Positions 9,458 to 18,079 of a stretch of DNA of 48,529 nt are shown piece by piece. The position numbers were made by a program, and so were the translations under genes. The first letter of the stretch is position 1. Each line of letters begins with the position of its first letter. The notes beneath the pieces were generated by a model. It saw nothing but the letters and a program-made list of their open reading frames with translations. It was not told the DNA's origin and did not search any database. The DNA comes from Chloroflexota bacterium (GTDB lineage Bacteria > Chloroflexota > Anaerolineae > CG2-30-64-16): NCBI GenBank assembly GCA_026389845.1, contig JAPLHB010000148.1, positions 1 through 48,529 on the forward strand, read 5' to 3'.

Positions 9458-10759
9458 CTACCGGTTTCCAGGCGTCAGCGCATGGACTTGTTTGGCCCAG
9501 ATCACGCCGTTACCCAAAAGGATCCCTTCCAGCGATGCGCCGTCCTGGTACTGGCGGGCCGCCAGGCTCGGCCCCGCCTGGGGAACCCACACCGGCCGAC
9601 CTTGCAGGCGGTACCAACTGCCGGCAGTGTCTGCCTTGGGCAACGCCCGGCCGGCTCCAGCCGCAGAAGTCGCCTCGTCCTTGCCGGCCATCCTGCCGTC
9701 CGCCTCGCCCTCGGCGCCGGAAACCGGCGCCAGGTCGCCGCTCACCGTGACCGGGATGGGCTGATCCAGCCGGATCTGGTCGGCCTGGTATTCCTGGGCG
9801 CCTAACGGCAGTGCGGTGACCTCGGCCCATTGGCCCTGGCGGGCGACCGCCCGGCTTTCGTCCACGAAGGTGTTGCCGTTTACGTGTACCAGGGTCGCGA
9901 TGGGATTCGCCCATTGCCCGGGCGGGAAGACGATCATATCCCAGACCTGGCCGCCGTCCGCATCCGGCGTGATGGCGGCTACCAGGGCCTCGAGGGTCAC
10001 GGCCTCATCCGGCGGCACGATGCGCGCCAGGTAGGCAACGGGAGACCCGTCGGATGCGAGGGTGGCGGCGATTTCGACGGCCTGCCCAACTGCCGGCGGG
10101 CCTCCGAGAATGGTCGTCTGCGCACTGATCCGCACCCAGCGTCCGCTGACCAGCCAGCGCTCCGGCTCGATCTGCTCCAACGTGCCCTCGAATTCCACCG
10201 GCACCGCGTCTGGAGTTTTGGCGATCACTGCCACCGAGAGCGCCCACAGATCCAGGCCGTGCTGTTCGGCCATCACCCAGATGATCCAGCCCGTCTGGGG
10301 GTCTTCGGGAATCAGCGTTTCGGGCGTAATCTTGACCGGGACGTTATGGACGACCCACCAGGGGTTCTGTTTCTTTGTCAGCGCGCCGCTGATCTGGACG
10401 ATCGGCCCGTTCTGGCCGGCCGGGCGAGTGACGTAGATCAGTTCTGCGCGGAGGCCGCCGGCGCCGTCGGTGTTAGCCCACACGGCCAGCCAGGCGCCGA
10501 CTTCCGCGCGGCCGTTCTTTTCGATCACCGTAGTCTGCTGGTCTACGATGACGCTGTAGTCGCCCACCAGCCACTTGTCCGGCCCCTGCGCCATGAGGTA
10601 GCCTTCGAATCGGACATCGGGCGCCCCGGACGTGCGAGACGATTCCGCGGTCCGGCCGGGCAAACCCTGGGCCGCCGTGAGCAAAAGGATGACCGCGGCG
10701 GCCGTCAGCACTTTGAGGACCCATCCCTTGTCGGGTCGTGAGCGGTCGTTCGGTGTCAT
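9458..10759 (-). CDS. Secreted protein with DUF5666-like repeats
   Basis: The protein of 433 residues has an N-terminal membrane or signal segment (about 13-30). Its repeated beta-rich units of DUF5666 type include DKWLVGDYSVIVDQQTTVI and ERWLVSGRWVRISAQTTIL. Each unit carries the 'W.v.g..v.v...T.i' pattern of these OB-like folds. Function is unknown. It begins 3 nt after the stop of the preceding gene, so the two are co-transcribed and probably translationally coupled. The preceding protein carries the same kind of unit, so they may interact or bind the same ligand at the cell surface. Confidence 0.75.
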   Translation of the reverse strand: MTPNDRSRPDKGWVLKVLTAAAVILLLTAAQGLPGRTAESSRTSGAPDVRFEGYLMAQGPDKWLVGDYSVIVDQQTTVIEKNGRAEVGAWLAVWANTDGAGGLRAELIYVTRPAGQNGPIVQISGALTKKQNPWWVVHNVPVKITPETLIPEDPQTGWIIWVMAEQHGLDLWALSVAVIAKTPDAVPVEFEGTLEQIEPERWLVSGRWVRISAQTTILGGPPAVGQAVEIAATLASDGSPVAYLARIVPPDEAVTLEALVAAITPDADGGQVWDMIVFPPGQWANPIATLVHVNGNTFVDESRAVARQGQWAEVTALPLGAQEYQADQIRLDQPIPVTVSGDLAPVSGAEGEADGRMAGKDEATSAAGAGRALPKADTAGSWYRLQGRPVWVPQAGPSLAARQYQDGASLEGILLGNGVIWAKQVHALTPGNR

Positions 10760-10762
10760 AGT

Positions 10763-12694
10763 TCAACCGCCTGCCTTTGCTAAAGACGTCGCTGTGGCTG
10801 TTGGGACCAGCGTGTCGGTGGCCGTCGGGGCCGGCGTCGCCGTGGCCGTCGGAGCCGGCGTTACAGTGGCCGTCGGAGCCGGTGTTACAGTGGCCGTCGG
10901 AGCCGGCGTTGCCGTGGCCGTCGGGGCCGGCGTTGCCGTGGCCGTCGGAGCCGGCGTCAGCGTAGCCATCGGGGTGCCGGTCGGCGTAGAGCTGCTGCGG
11001 GTCTTGCTGGGTGACGGCGACGGTTGGGGCGTTTCGGCGATCACCAGCACCGTGCGCGCTGTCGGCCGACCGTCAATTATCAAACCGGCGATCTGAACCC
11101 GCCGGCCGGGGGCGGGCTCGCCGGTGATCCGCGTCTGCCCGTCCAGGTAGACGACGTGCCCGCTGACCGTCCACTGGTCGCTCGACATGTACTCGATGAT
11201 GCCGTCCAGGTTGAAATCCGGGTTGACCTTGGTGATGCTCAAGGCTCGGATTTCGCCTCCGGCGCGGCGTTCGGCGTGAACCTCCACCATGTCGCCAACC
11301 TGCGGATTCCCGATGATGGGCGTGTCGCCAGGGACGGTTACGACAAACGAGCCGATGGCCCAAACGCCGCCGTTGATGGATTTAACGCGGCCAGTGAAGT
11401 CCAGCGGTTCAGGGGTCGCCGCCGGTCCGCCGGTCCGGTGAATCGAGAGTGCCAGAGGCAAGCCGTCCGATCGTACCAGGAATTCGATGCTCACTCTGTC
11501 ACCGACACCGGGGTTGTCAACGTATTTCGTATTCCCGTCGGTGTCCACGGTGATCCCGCAGTCGTCGCCGATGGTCCAACGGCCGCCGTCAATGCTAACG
11601 ACCCAGCCAGAGCACTGTTTCTTGACCTCCGGCCGAGCGGTGATCGTGATGGAGGGCGTCGGCGTCAGCGAGGGCGTCGGCGTGCGGGTGGGCGTCTCGG
11701 TCACGGTCGGCGTTGGCGTCTCGGTCACGGTGGCGGTCGTCGTGGCCGTTGCCGTTGCCGTTTGGGTCGGTTCGGGCGATGGTTCCAGGGGCTTGACGGC
11801 TGGCGCGAACGTGGGCGGTTTGGGCGACGGCTTCCACATGGGTTGCGGCGTCGGCGTCGGCGTCGGCGTCGGCACAGCCGTCGGCGTTGCGGTCGGGCTG
11901 GGGGGTTGGGCCACGCCGGGCGCGGGCTCGATGTGCAAGGCGACCAGCGTGCCGTCGCTGAGCACCCTCAGCATACCTTGCACTAGCGAGCCGATCACCG
12001 GCTGGCCCTGGATGACGGTCTGCGCGGTGATGTCAACCGACAGGCCGGAAATCTGCCATACGTCATCCGCCATCGCTTCTACCGTGCCGAATAGCGGCAT
12101 GTCCACCGCGCGCCCCAGGTTAGCGACAGCGCGAGCTTCTTCCGCGCGACGCTCGCTGAACTGTTGGGCAAGCCCGTCCTTGGCCCCAGGGTCGAAGGTG
12201 AGCCACCATCGTATCTGTTCGACGGCCGTTTTGACGGAGTAGAGCGGATCGCCGGGGAGAGCGTTGGCCGACGTGGTGATGGCGCTGGTTCCCAGCACGC
12301 ACGTGATGAGGATGAAGACCAGGATCGCTGCGACAGCAACAGGCACCGGCCGCGGCCCTGCCAGACCGGCCAGGAAACCGTTCCACCCGGCCAGCAGATT
12401 CTCCCACCATGCGGCGAGGCCACTGCGGCGCTGCCGGCGCCTGGCGCGCACCGAGACAGCCGTGAGGTTGGCGGCGGCCAGGAACGCGGCTCGACTTTCG
12501 GCCGCTACCACGGGATCGCGAGGAGGCACCCCGCGCACCGCGCGGACGCCTGCGACGGTCTCCAGCAAGGGAGCCAACGCTGCAGCGTGTTTAGGGTAGC
12601 GTTCCAGGCAGGCAGCGACGTCCTCACCAGCCATGATGAGTTCGTAGCAGCGGTCCAGCAGGAGCGGCAATGAGTCGTCGCGATGTTGGGTCAT
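10763..12694 (-). CDS. Membrane DUF5667/DUF5666 protein, putative anti-sigma partner
   Basis: The 643-residue protein has a cytosolic N-terminal part (about 1-110) with a short acidic helical segment typical of proteins encoded after Chloroflexota ECF factors, and one transmembrane helix (about 117-138). A DUF5667-like segment (ALPGDPLYSVKTAVEQI) and several DUF5666 units follow, separated by Thr/Pro linkers. The C-terminus is a tandem 8-residue repeat (PAPTATAT type) encoded by 24-bp DNA repeats. Its ATG overlaps the sigma-factor stop (ATGA), which implies coupled translation. The anti-sigma role is inferred from position and topology; no zinc anti-sigma motif is visible. Confidence 0.78.
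   Translation of the reverse strand: MTQHRDDSLPLLLDRCYELIMAGEDVAACLERYPKHAAALAPLLETVAGVRAVRGVPPRDPVVAAESRAAFLAAANLTAVSVRARRRQRRSGLAAWWENLLAGWNGFLAGLAGPRPVPVAVAAILVFILITCVLGTSAITTSANALPGDPLYSVKTAVEQIRWWLTFDPGAKDGLAQQFSERRAEEARAVANLGRAVDMPLFGTVEAMADDVWQISGLSVDITAQTVIQGQPVIGSLVQGMLRVLSDGTLVALHIEPAPGVAQPPSPTATPTAVPTPTPTPTPQPMWKPSPKPPTFAPAVKPLEPSPEPTQTATATATTTATVTETPTPTVTETPTRTPTPSLTPTPSITITARPEVKKQCSGWVVSIDGGRWTIGDDCGITVDTDGNTKYVDNPGVGDRVSIEFLVRSDGLPLALSIHRTGGPAATPEPLDFTGRVKSINGGVWAIGSFVVTVPGDTPIIGNPQVGDMVEVHAERRAGGEIRALSITKVNPDFNLDGIIEYMSSDQWTVSGHVVYLDGQTRITGEPAPGRRVQIAGLIIDGRPTARTVLVIAETPQPSPSPSKTRSSSTPTGTPMATLTPAPTATATPAPTATATPAPTATVTPAPTATVTPAPTATATPAPTATDTLVPTATATSLAKAGG
10811..10970 (-). 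repeat. 24-bp tandem repeat encoding Thr/Pro-rich tail
   Basis: About six copies of a 24-bp unit (GTGGCCGTCGGAGCCGGCGT plus four variable bases on the plus strand) encode the 8-residue PAPTATAT-like repeat at the end of the DUF5667/DUF5666 protein. Copy number is likely to vary between strains. Confidence 0.85.
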
Positions 12695-13308
12695 GGCTGC
12701 ATCACACGGCGAAGGGCCAGCACGGCACGATATTGCAAAGCCTTGATAGCTCCTTCGGTTTTGTTTAGCATCGCTGCGACCTCGGCGATGCTCTGTTCTT
12801 CGAGGAACCGCAGCACGATTACCTGCGCTTGTTCTTCGGTCAGTTGGCTTAACGCGGCCCGTAGACGCTCGCTGTTCAGCCGGCTCTCGACAGCACGCAG
12901 TGGATCTCCGGTGGTGGCCTTGAGAGTCGTCGTGTCCTCGATGTCCACGAATGACGCCCGATGGCCTCTCCGATAGTGATCAATGACCAGGTTGTGGGCG
13001 ATGCGGTAGAGCCACCCCGAGAACGAGGTCTGCCACCCACGGCCTGTACGAACAGCCTCCAACATCCGCATGAACGCCTGGCCGGTCAAGTCTTCGGCCA
13101 GGTCGGCGCTCCCCACTCGATGGTAGATGTAGCTGTAGATCCGGTTGGCATACTGATCGTACAGCTCCCCCAATGCAGCCGGCTCGGCCTGTGCCGCCCG
13201 ATCGAGCAGGGCTTGTTGGTCTGCATCAGCCGTGCGCGTATTGTCACCTTTGATGACGCCAAAGGCGCTGAAAGATAACGCACAAATCAGCCAATTAAGA
13301 CCGAACAT
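12691..13308 (-). CDS. ECF-family RNA polymerase sigma factor
   Basis: The 205-residue protein has a sigma region 2 (about 45-110, LYDQYANRIYSYIYHRVG followed by AEDLTGQAFMRML) and a region 4 HTH (about 150-200, LTEEQAQVIVLRFLEEQS then AEVAAMLNKTEGAIK), the two-domain form of ECF factors. The first about 25 residues are unusually hydrophobic and the ribosome site at 13308 is weak, so the true start may be internal. It overlaps the following membrane gene by 4 nt and lies 34 nt after the phosphatidyltransferase. The operon probably reports envelope state. Confidence 0.9.
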   Translation of the reverse strand: MFGLNWLICALSFSAFGVIKGDNTRTADADQQALLDRAAQAEPAALGELYDQYANRIYSYIYHRVGSADLAEDLTGQAFMRMLEAVRTGRGWQTSFSGWLYRIAHNLVIDHYRRGHRASFVDIEDTTTLKATTGDPLRAVESRLNSERLRAALSQLTEEQAQVIVLRFLEEQSIAEVAAMLNKTEGAIKALQYRAVLALRRVMQP

Positions 13309-13342
13309 TGAGAATTCTCGTCCACAGCCAGCCAGGGCAAGC

Positions 13343-13924
13343 TCAGGTCTGGCGATCGGCCAGCCAGGTAACCCAAATTCGCTGGACGGCGGTCAGGCCG
13401 GCCAGGACGGCGATGATCCACAGGGCCGGCACGACCAGGTTGAAGATCAAGCCGGCGATCAGGATCGCCAGCCGCTCGAAGCGCGTGAACAGCCCCTCCT
13501 TGCATTGCAGCCCGGCCCCTTCGGCGCGGGCGCGCGTGTAGCTGACGAGCAGCGAAGCAGCCATGGCGGCCACGGCGAGGAGCACGGCCGTATCTTGATC
13601 CACGCGGAGAAAATGCCAGACGAGTGCGCCGTAAAGCGCCACTTCGGCCCAACGGTCGAGGGTCGAATCGAGGAAACCGCCGAAGCGGGTGACGTTTCCG
13701 GTGAGGCGCGCCAGCGTGCCGTCCAGGGCGTCGGCGCCGAGCGTGACGATGAGGAGCAGGCCGGCCGTGAGGAATTGGCCGGTCGCAACCACCACGGCGA
13801 CCGCCGCGGTCAGGGTGAAGCCGAGCACCGTGACAGCGTTCGGGGTCAGGCCGGCGCGCTGCAACAGCCGTGCGATCGGCTCGATGAAGCGGACGCTCCA
13901 AGCCCGTGCGAGGTTGGCAACCAT
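13343..13924 (-). CDS. CDP-alcohol phosphatidyltransferase family protein
   Basis: This integral membrane enzyme of 193 residues carries the complete family signature D-x2-DG-x2-AR-x8-G-x3-D-x3-D: Asp65, Asp68-Gly69, Ala72-Arg73, Gly82, Asp86 and Asp90. It transfers a phosphatidyl or related group from a CDP-alcohol to a hydroxyl acceptor in phospholipid synthesis; the acceptor cannot be told from sequence. I chose ATG 13924 because GAGGTG precedes it and a longer frame to 13990 only adds polar residues. It is the first gene after the extended -10 promoter at 13991 and may be co-transcribed with the sigma factor. Confidence 0.88.
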   Translation of the reverse strand: MVANLARAWSVRFIEPIARLLQRAGLTPNAVTVLGFTLTAAVAVVVATGQFLTAGLLLIVTLGADALDGTLARLTGNVTRFGGFLDSTLDRWAEVALYGALVWHFLRVDQDTAVLLAVAAMAASLLVSYTRARAEGAGLQCKEGLFTRFERLAILIAGLIFNLVVPALWIIAVLAGLTAVQRIWVTWLADRQT

Positions 13925-13990
13925 GTCGTCTTCACCTCGGGATGGAATGTGGGCACGAAGGCAGAATGCGAAGCAAGACCCACGCCACAT

Positions 13991-14019
13991 AGTATAACAG
14001 AAAACTCCGCGTTTGGAAA
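13991..14019 (-). promoter_or_regulatory. Extended -10 promoter (minus strand)
   Basis: Read on the minus strand, TTTCCA (14014-14019), 17 bp, then TGT-TATACT (-10 at 13991-13996 with an upstream TG). It would drive the phosphatidyltransferase and sigma-factor genes. It stands back to back with the plus-strand promoter at 14159. Confidence 0.55.
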
Positions 14020-14158
14020 TCCCCCAATCCGCCTATTTGCACTCCACAAGGATATCTCCAATTCGTGCCCCGGAAATGTTGCATCGCGCATTGTGCCGAT
14101 GCGCGATTTATTTGCTTCCTTATCTATCCTTATCTACTTGTTTCCCAACTTCCCTTTG

Positions 14159-14167
14159 TGCTATACT
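14159..14167 (+). promoter_or_regulatory. Extended -10 promoter giving a near-leaderless transcript
   Basis: TGC-TATACT (14159-14167) has a weak -35 (TTGTTT, 14138-14143). The -10 ends only 8 bp before ATG 14176, so the transcript should start within a few bases of the start codon. No Shine-Dalgarno sequence is present between them. Confidence 0.5.
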
Positions 14168-14175
14168 GCTTCTCA

Positions 14176-15483
14176 ATGGAACCCAGTGCCATCACCCGCC
14201 GCTTGCATCCCACCAGCTACTGGCCTTTCATCGCCTGGGCCGGTCTGTTCGCCATGCAGTTGATCAGCCCCAGCCGGGCGTGGAGCTGGCTGCTGGTGGG
14301 GCTGAGTGTGTTATTAGGCATTGGATATTATTGGGCCAGACTGTTGCGCGACCGCGTGACAGCGGAACGGCGGGCGCTGGGAACATGGGTGGTGGCAGGC
14401 GACCGATTGCGCGAGGAGTTCACACTCACGAATCCGAGTTGGCTGCCGGTGCTGTCGGCCCAGGTGTGCGACGGCTCGGCCGTGCCGGGCTACAGTGCCG
14501 ATCGGGTGGAGACGGCCAGCGCGGGGGAGCAGCGCACCTGGACGATCACGGGGACGTGCCAGCGCCGCGGCGTCTTCCGGTTGGGGCCATGGAATCTGCG
14601 CATGGGCGATCCGCTGGGTTTCTTTGAGGTGACGCAGCATTATCCGCAGACCACCACGATTATGGTCTACCCGCGCGCGTCGGTCTTGCCCGGCCTCCAA
14701 CTCCCGCGCGGCCGCGCACCCGGCTCGGCCGCAGTCTCTCAACGCGCCAACGAAGACACGATCACCGTCGGCGGCCTGCGGCCGTATGCGCGGGGCGACA
14801 GCCTGCGCCGCATTCACTGGCGAGCCAGCGCGCACCACGACCAGTTGATGGTGCGCGAGTTCGAGCGCGAGCCATCGGGCGATCTGTGGCTCGTGGTGGA
14901 CATGGACGCGGCCGTCCAGGCCGGTCGTGACGCCGAGGCGACGCAGGAGTATGCCGTGATCCTGGCCGCCTCGTTGGCGGCCAGGTACGCGGCCAGCGGC
15001 GAGCGGCGTGCCGTGGGACTGCTGGTCTCGGGCCGTGAGCCGGCCGTGTTGCCCCCGGCGCGCGGCGGAGCGCAACTGTGGCGCATCCTGGAGGCGCTCG
15101 CCCGGGCCGAGCCGGGCGGCGATAAGCCGCTGCCGGTCCTGCTCGCCGACGCCGGCCCCAGCCTGGGCAGCGGCCGGACCGTCGTGGTGATTACCCCCTC
15201 GCAGGATGCGGCCTGGGTCGCGCCGCTGCTCCCGCTGCTGGCGCGCGGCGATGCGCCGACGGCTGTGCTGCTCGACGCGACGACCTTCGACCCACCGGCC
15301 GGCGATCGCGAGACCCTACTCGGTCTGCGCGGCCTGTTGGCGCAGCAACGCATCCCGAGCTACGTGGTGGCCCAGGGGTTCCCGTTCCGACCGGTCGAGC
15401 GGATCAAGCGGCAGCGGCAGGAACTCAAGACGCTGCCGGGGTTTGGACGGGTGGTGCAGGTGAACGTGGAAGAAGAGGTGTGA
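14176..15483 (+). CDS. DUF58 domain membrane protein
   Basis: The 435-residue protein has two N-terminal membrane helices (about 14-30 and 34-52), an extracellular-like beta region, and the DUF58 signature around residues 205-235 (GLRPYARGDSLRRIHWRASA). A vWA-like fold follows (LWLVVDMD). DUF58 proteins usually work with MoxR AAA ATPases and transglutaminase proteins in envelope-related chaperone or assembly systems. The transglutaminase partner follows 55 nt downstream, but no MoxR gene is in reach. ATG 14176 was chosen because hydrophobic helix 1 begins after it and the promoter -10 ends at 14167. Confidence 0.88.
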   Translation: MEPSAITRRLHPTSYWPFIAWAGLFAMQLISPSRAWSWLLVGLSVLLGIGYYWARLLRDRVTAERRALGTWVVAGDRLREEFTLTNPSWLPVLSAQVCDGSAVPGYSADRVETASAGEQRTWTITGTCQRRGVFRLGPWNLRMGDPLGFFEVTQHYPQTTTIMVYPRASVLPGLQLPRGRAPGSAAVSQRANEDTITVGGLRPYARGDSLRRIHWRASAHHDQLMVREFEREPSGDLWLVVDMDAAVQAGRDAEATQEYAVILAASLAARYAASGERRAVGLLVSGREPAVLPPARGGAQLWRILEALARAEPGGDKPLPVLLADAGPSLGSGRTVVVITPSQDAAWVAPLLPLLARGDAPTAVLLDATTFDPPAGDRETLLGLRGLLAQQRIPSYVVAQGFPFRPVERIKRQRQELKTLPGFGRVVQVNVEEEV

Positions 15484-15538
15484 GGAAACTCGGGGGAACT
15501 GAGGGAGCTCGTGGAAATTGAGGGAACCTGGGGGAACT

Positions 15539-17941
15539 GTGCCCTGGATCTTGCGTTTGGTCAACCGTCTTCACCCCCGCGAGGGTTGGGTGGTCTTGCT
15601 CCTGGCCTGGGCCGCGGTGTGCTCCTTGCCGGCCGCCGCGATGGAAGGCGGGATCATCGCCGGGCTGGCGCCGGCGCTCTGGCTGGCGACGCTGGGACTG
15701 CTGGCCGCGTGCTGGCTGGGCCACCAGGGCGCACGGCTGCGCGGATGGGCGGCGGCCGTGACAGCGTTGCTCCTCGGCGTCGTCGCGGATCTGGCCTGGG
15801 GCGTCAACGTCCTGAACGTCGGCCCACTGATCGCCCAGGGCACGCGCTGGCTGGGTTGGTGGACGCGCTGCGGCGCAACCCCCAAGTGCCTGCTCTCCGC
15901 GCCGCCGTTTCCCTACTTCGCGGAGCAATGGGCCGCGCTGACCGGTTTCATGCAACGGGTGGCCTGGTGGGTTAACGGCGCGGCAACCGGCCACGGCGTC
16001 GCCGACAACCTGGTGTGGGTCGGTCTGGCCGGGCTGATCGCCTGGAGCATGGCCGCGTGGGCTGGCTGGTGGATGGCCCGGCACGGCAAGCCGTTCTTTG
16101 CCCTGTTGCCCACCGGCATCTTGCTGACGCAGCAGGTTTACGTCGCCGACGCCGGGTACGCGTGGCTGCTGGTCTACCTCGGCGCGGCCACGCTGCTGAT
16201 GGTGTTGACCCGCTTCTACTGGCTGACCCGTGGGTGGGACGCGACCGGCGTAGACTACTCGCCCGAGGTCCGTCTCGAAACGACCGGCGTCGGGCTGGCG
16301 ATCGCGGGCCTGGTACTTGTCCTCGCGCCACTCCTGCCCTTCCTCACTCCCAGTCAGATTTCGCAGGCGTTCTGGCGCAAGTTCGGAGAGCCGTACCAGC
16401 AGGTCGAGGAACGCCTGGCGCAGAGTTTCCCCGGCGTCCAGGGCCGGCGCTCCCTGGTGCCGCCGACGGGGGTGGCCGCGGGTGGACTGCCGCGGGCGCA
16501 CCTCCTCGGCGGCCGGCCAGAGCTGGGGCAAGAGATCGCGTTGCGGGTCTGGCCGCGCGGCGCGCGGGAAGGCGACCTGCTCTACTGGCGCGGGCAGACG
16601 TTCGGCCGTTACACCGGCCGCGGCTGGGAGGAGGACGCGACCGGCAAGGGCGGCTCTGCCGAGCAGAGCTTTCCCGCCGGTGCGCCCTGGGCCGCTGACC
16701 TGCCGACCGCGGGGCGGTATCCCGTGTTGAGCGCCGTGGAGGTGGTGGAGGCTTCGCGGGCGGTGCTCTACGCGGCCGGTGAGCCGGTTTCCGTGGACCG
16801 GCCCTACACAGCCATCGTCCGCGCGCCTGGCGAGTTGATCGCACTCTCGGCGGCCGACCGGTCGCAACGATATAACGTGCTGGGCCAGGTCGCCGGCCAC
16901 AACCCGACCCTTCTGCGTGCCTCAAACACGATCTACCCCTCGCAGATCATCAGCCTCTACCTCGCCTTGCCGCCCGACCTGCCGCCAGAACTGACCGCCT
17001 ACGCTGCGCAGGTCACGACCGGCGCGGAGACGCCTTACGACGCGGCGTTGGCGATCGAGACCGCGTTGCGGAAGCTGCCCTACACGTTGGACGTGCCCCC
17101 GCCGCCTGCCGGGCGCGAGATCGTCTCCTGGTTCCTGTCCGACCTGCGCAAGGGCTACTGCGACTACTTCGCCACCGCGATGGCTGTGCTCGCCCGCGTG
17201 CGCGGCATTCCGTCGCGGCTGGCGATCGGCTACGCCGCCGGCGCGTTCGACGAACGCACCGGCGGGTACGTGGTGACGGAGCTGCAGGCGCACTCCTGGC
17301 CCGAGTTGTACTTTCCTGGCTACGGCTGGATTCCCTTCGAGCCGACCCCCAGCCAGCCGCTGGGCGAGCGCGTGGCGACGGCCGGTCCCCCCCCGCCGGT
17401 CATGGGCCTGGGCCGCGGCCCGGAGGATCTGGACGCGGGGCTGACCGAGTTGCGCCAACTTGCATCGGCCGCGTCCGTGACAACGAGGCGGATCGTCTGG
17501 GCGCAACGGGTGCTCGCCGCGATCAACGGGTTGTTGGCGTGTTGGATGGTTGGGTGGTTGATTGGGTGGTGGCTGGCCTGGCGTTTCCTGACGATAGGCG
17601 GCGAAGCAGCCGTGGGATATGCCCGGCTGGTGCGTTGGGGAGCGCGGCTGGGTCGGCCACTGCGCCTGGCCGAAACCGCGACCGAGTATGCCGCGGCCGT
17701 GACCCAAACTGCCGAAACGCTGGCCGGACGGGCGCGCTGGGGGCGCGGACGCGTCGCCAGCGCGCCCGCCGTCGTCCGCGCGGATGCCCTGCGCCTGGCC
17801 CAAGCGTTCGAGACTGCGCTTTACGGCCCGGCCGACGTCGGGATCCCGGCTTCACCTCAGCTTCAGCCCGCTGCGCGCTCCGCCCGACCCGCGCTGTGGT
17901 CTGCCCTGCGCCGGCTCTGGCTGGCGCGCTGGCGGATATAG
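15539..17941 (+). CDS. TgpA-type membrane transglutaminase-like protein
   Basis: The protein of about 800 residues has five or six N-terminal membrane helices, a large outside domain with a transglutaminase core, and a further helix near 662-682. Candidate catalytic residues are Cys541 (GYCDYFA), His585 (AHSWPEL) and the acidic residue Glu601 (FEPTP). The domain probably acts on peptides outside the membrane as a protease or crosslinker. GTG 15539 is preferred because GGGGGAA precedes it; TTG 15518 is the alternative. It pairs with the DUF58 gene upstream, the usual neighbourhood. Confidence 0.88.
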   Translation: MPWILRLVNRLHPREGWVVLLLAWAAVCSLPAAAMEGGIIAGLAPALWLATLGLLAACWLGHQGARLRGWAAAVTALLLGVVADLAWGVNVLNVGPLIAQGTRWLGWWTRCGATPKCLLSAPPFPYFAEQWAALTGFMQRVAWWVNGAATGHGVADNLVWVGLAGLIAWSMAAWAGWWMARHGKPFFALLPTGILLTQQVYVADAGYAWLLVYLGAATLLMVLTRFYWLTRGWDATGVDYSPEVRLETTGVGLAIAGLVLVLAPLLPFLTPSQISQAFWRKFGEPYQQVEERLAQSFPGVQGRRSLVPPTGVAAGGLPRAHLLGGRPELGQEIALRVWPRGAREGDLLYWRGQTFGRYTGRGWEEDATGKGGSAEQSFPAGAPWAADLPTAGRYPVLSAVEVVEASRAVLYAAGEPVSVDRPYTAIVRAPGELIALSAADRSQRYNVLGQVAGHNPTLLRASNTIYPSQIISLYLALPPDLPPELTAYAAQVTTGAETPYDAALAIETALRKLPYTLDVPPPPAGREIVSWFLSDLRKGYCDYFATAMAVLARVRGIPSRLAIGYAAGAFDERTGGYVVTELQAHSWPELYFPGYGWIPFEPTPSQPLGERVATAGPPPPVMGLGRGPEDLDAGLTELRQLASAASVTTRRIVWAQRVLAAINGLLACWMVGWLIGWWLAWRFLTIGGEAAVGYARLVRWGARLGRPLRLAETATEYAAAVTQTAETLAGRARWGRGRVASAPAVVRADALRLAQAFETALYGPADVGIPASPQLQPAARSARPALWSALRRLWLARWRI

Positions 17942-17979
17942 TGTGTTGCCCAATTTGGGTTTAATTCTTTCAATTGACC

Positions 17980-18008
17980 TTGACAACCGATGACACTCGC
18001 TGTATGAT
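17980..18008 (+). promoter_or_regulatory. Near-consensus promoter of the TIR/caspase/nSTAND operon
   Basis: TTGACA (17980-17985) and TATGAT (18003-18008) are separated by exactly 17 bp. The predicted start site near 18015 leaves a leader of about 65 nt. No other comparable promoter was seen in the short gaps down to 29913, so the five genes downstream likely form one transcript. Confidence 0.75.
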
Positions 18009-18079
18009 TGTATTGTATCTGTGCCTCTTGGTGTTCATTCCCTTGATGTGTAGCGATCGCTTCTGGCAGCCCAAACAGG

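Noticed and set aside
10811..10970. Possible CRISPR array because of regular repeats
   Set aside because: The 24-bp units are contiguous with no spacers and code a Thr/Pro repeat in frame.
15425..16900. 491-codon minus-strand frame opposite the transglutaminase gene
   Set aside because: Low-complexity Arg/Pro/Gly-rich translation, no start signal, antisense to a clear membrane protein.
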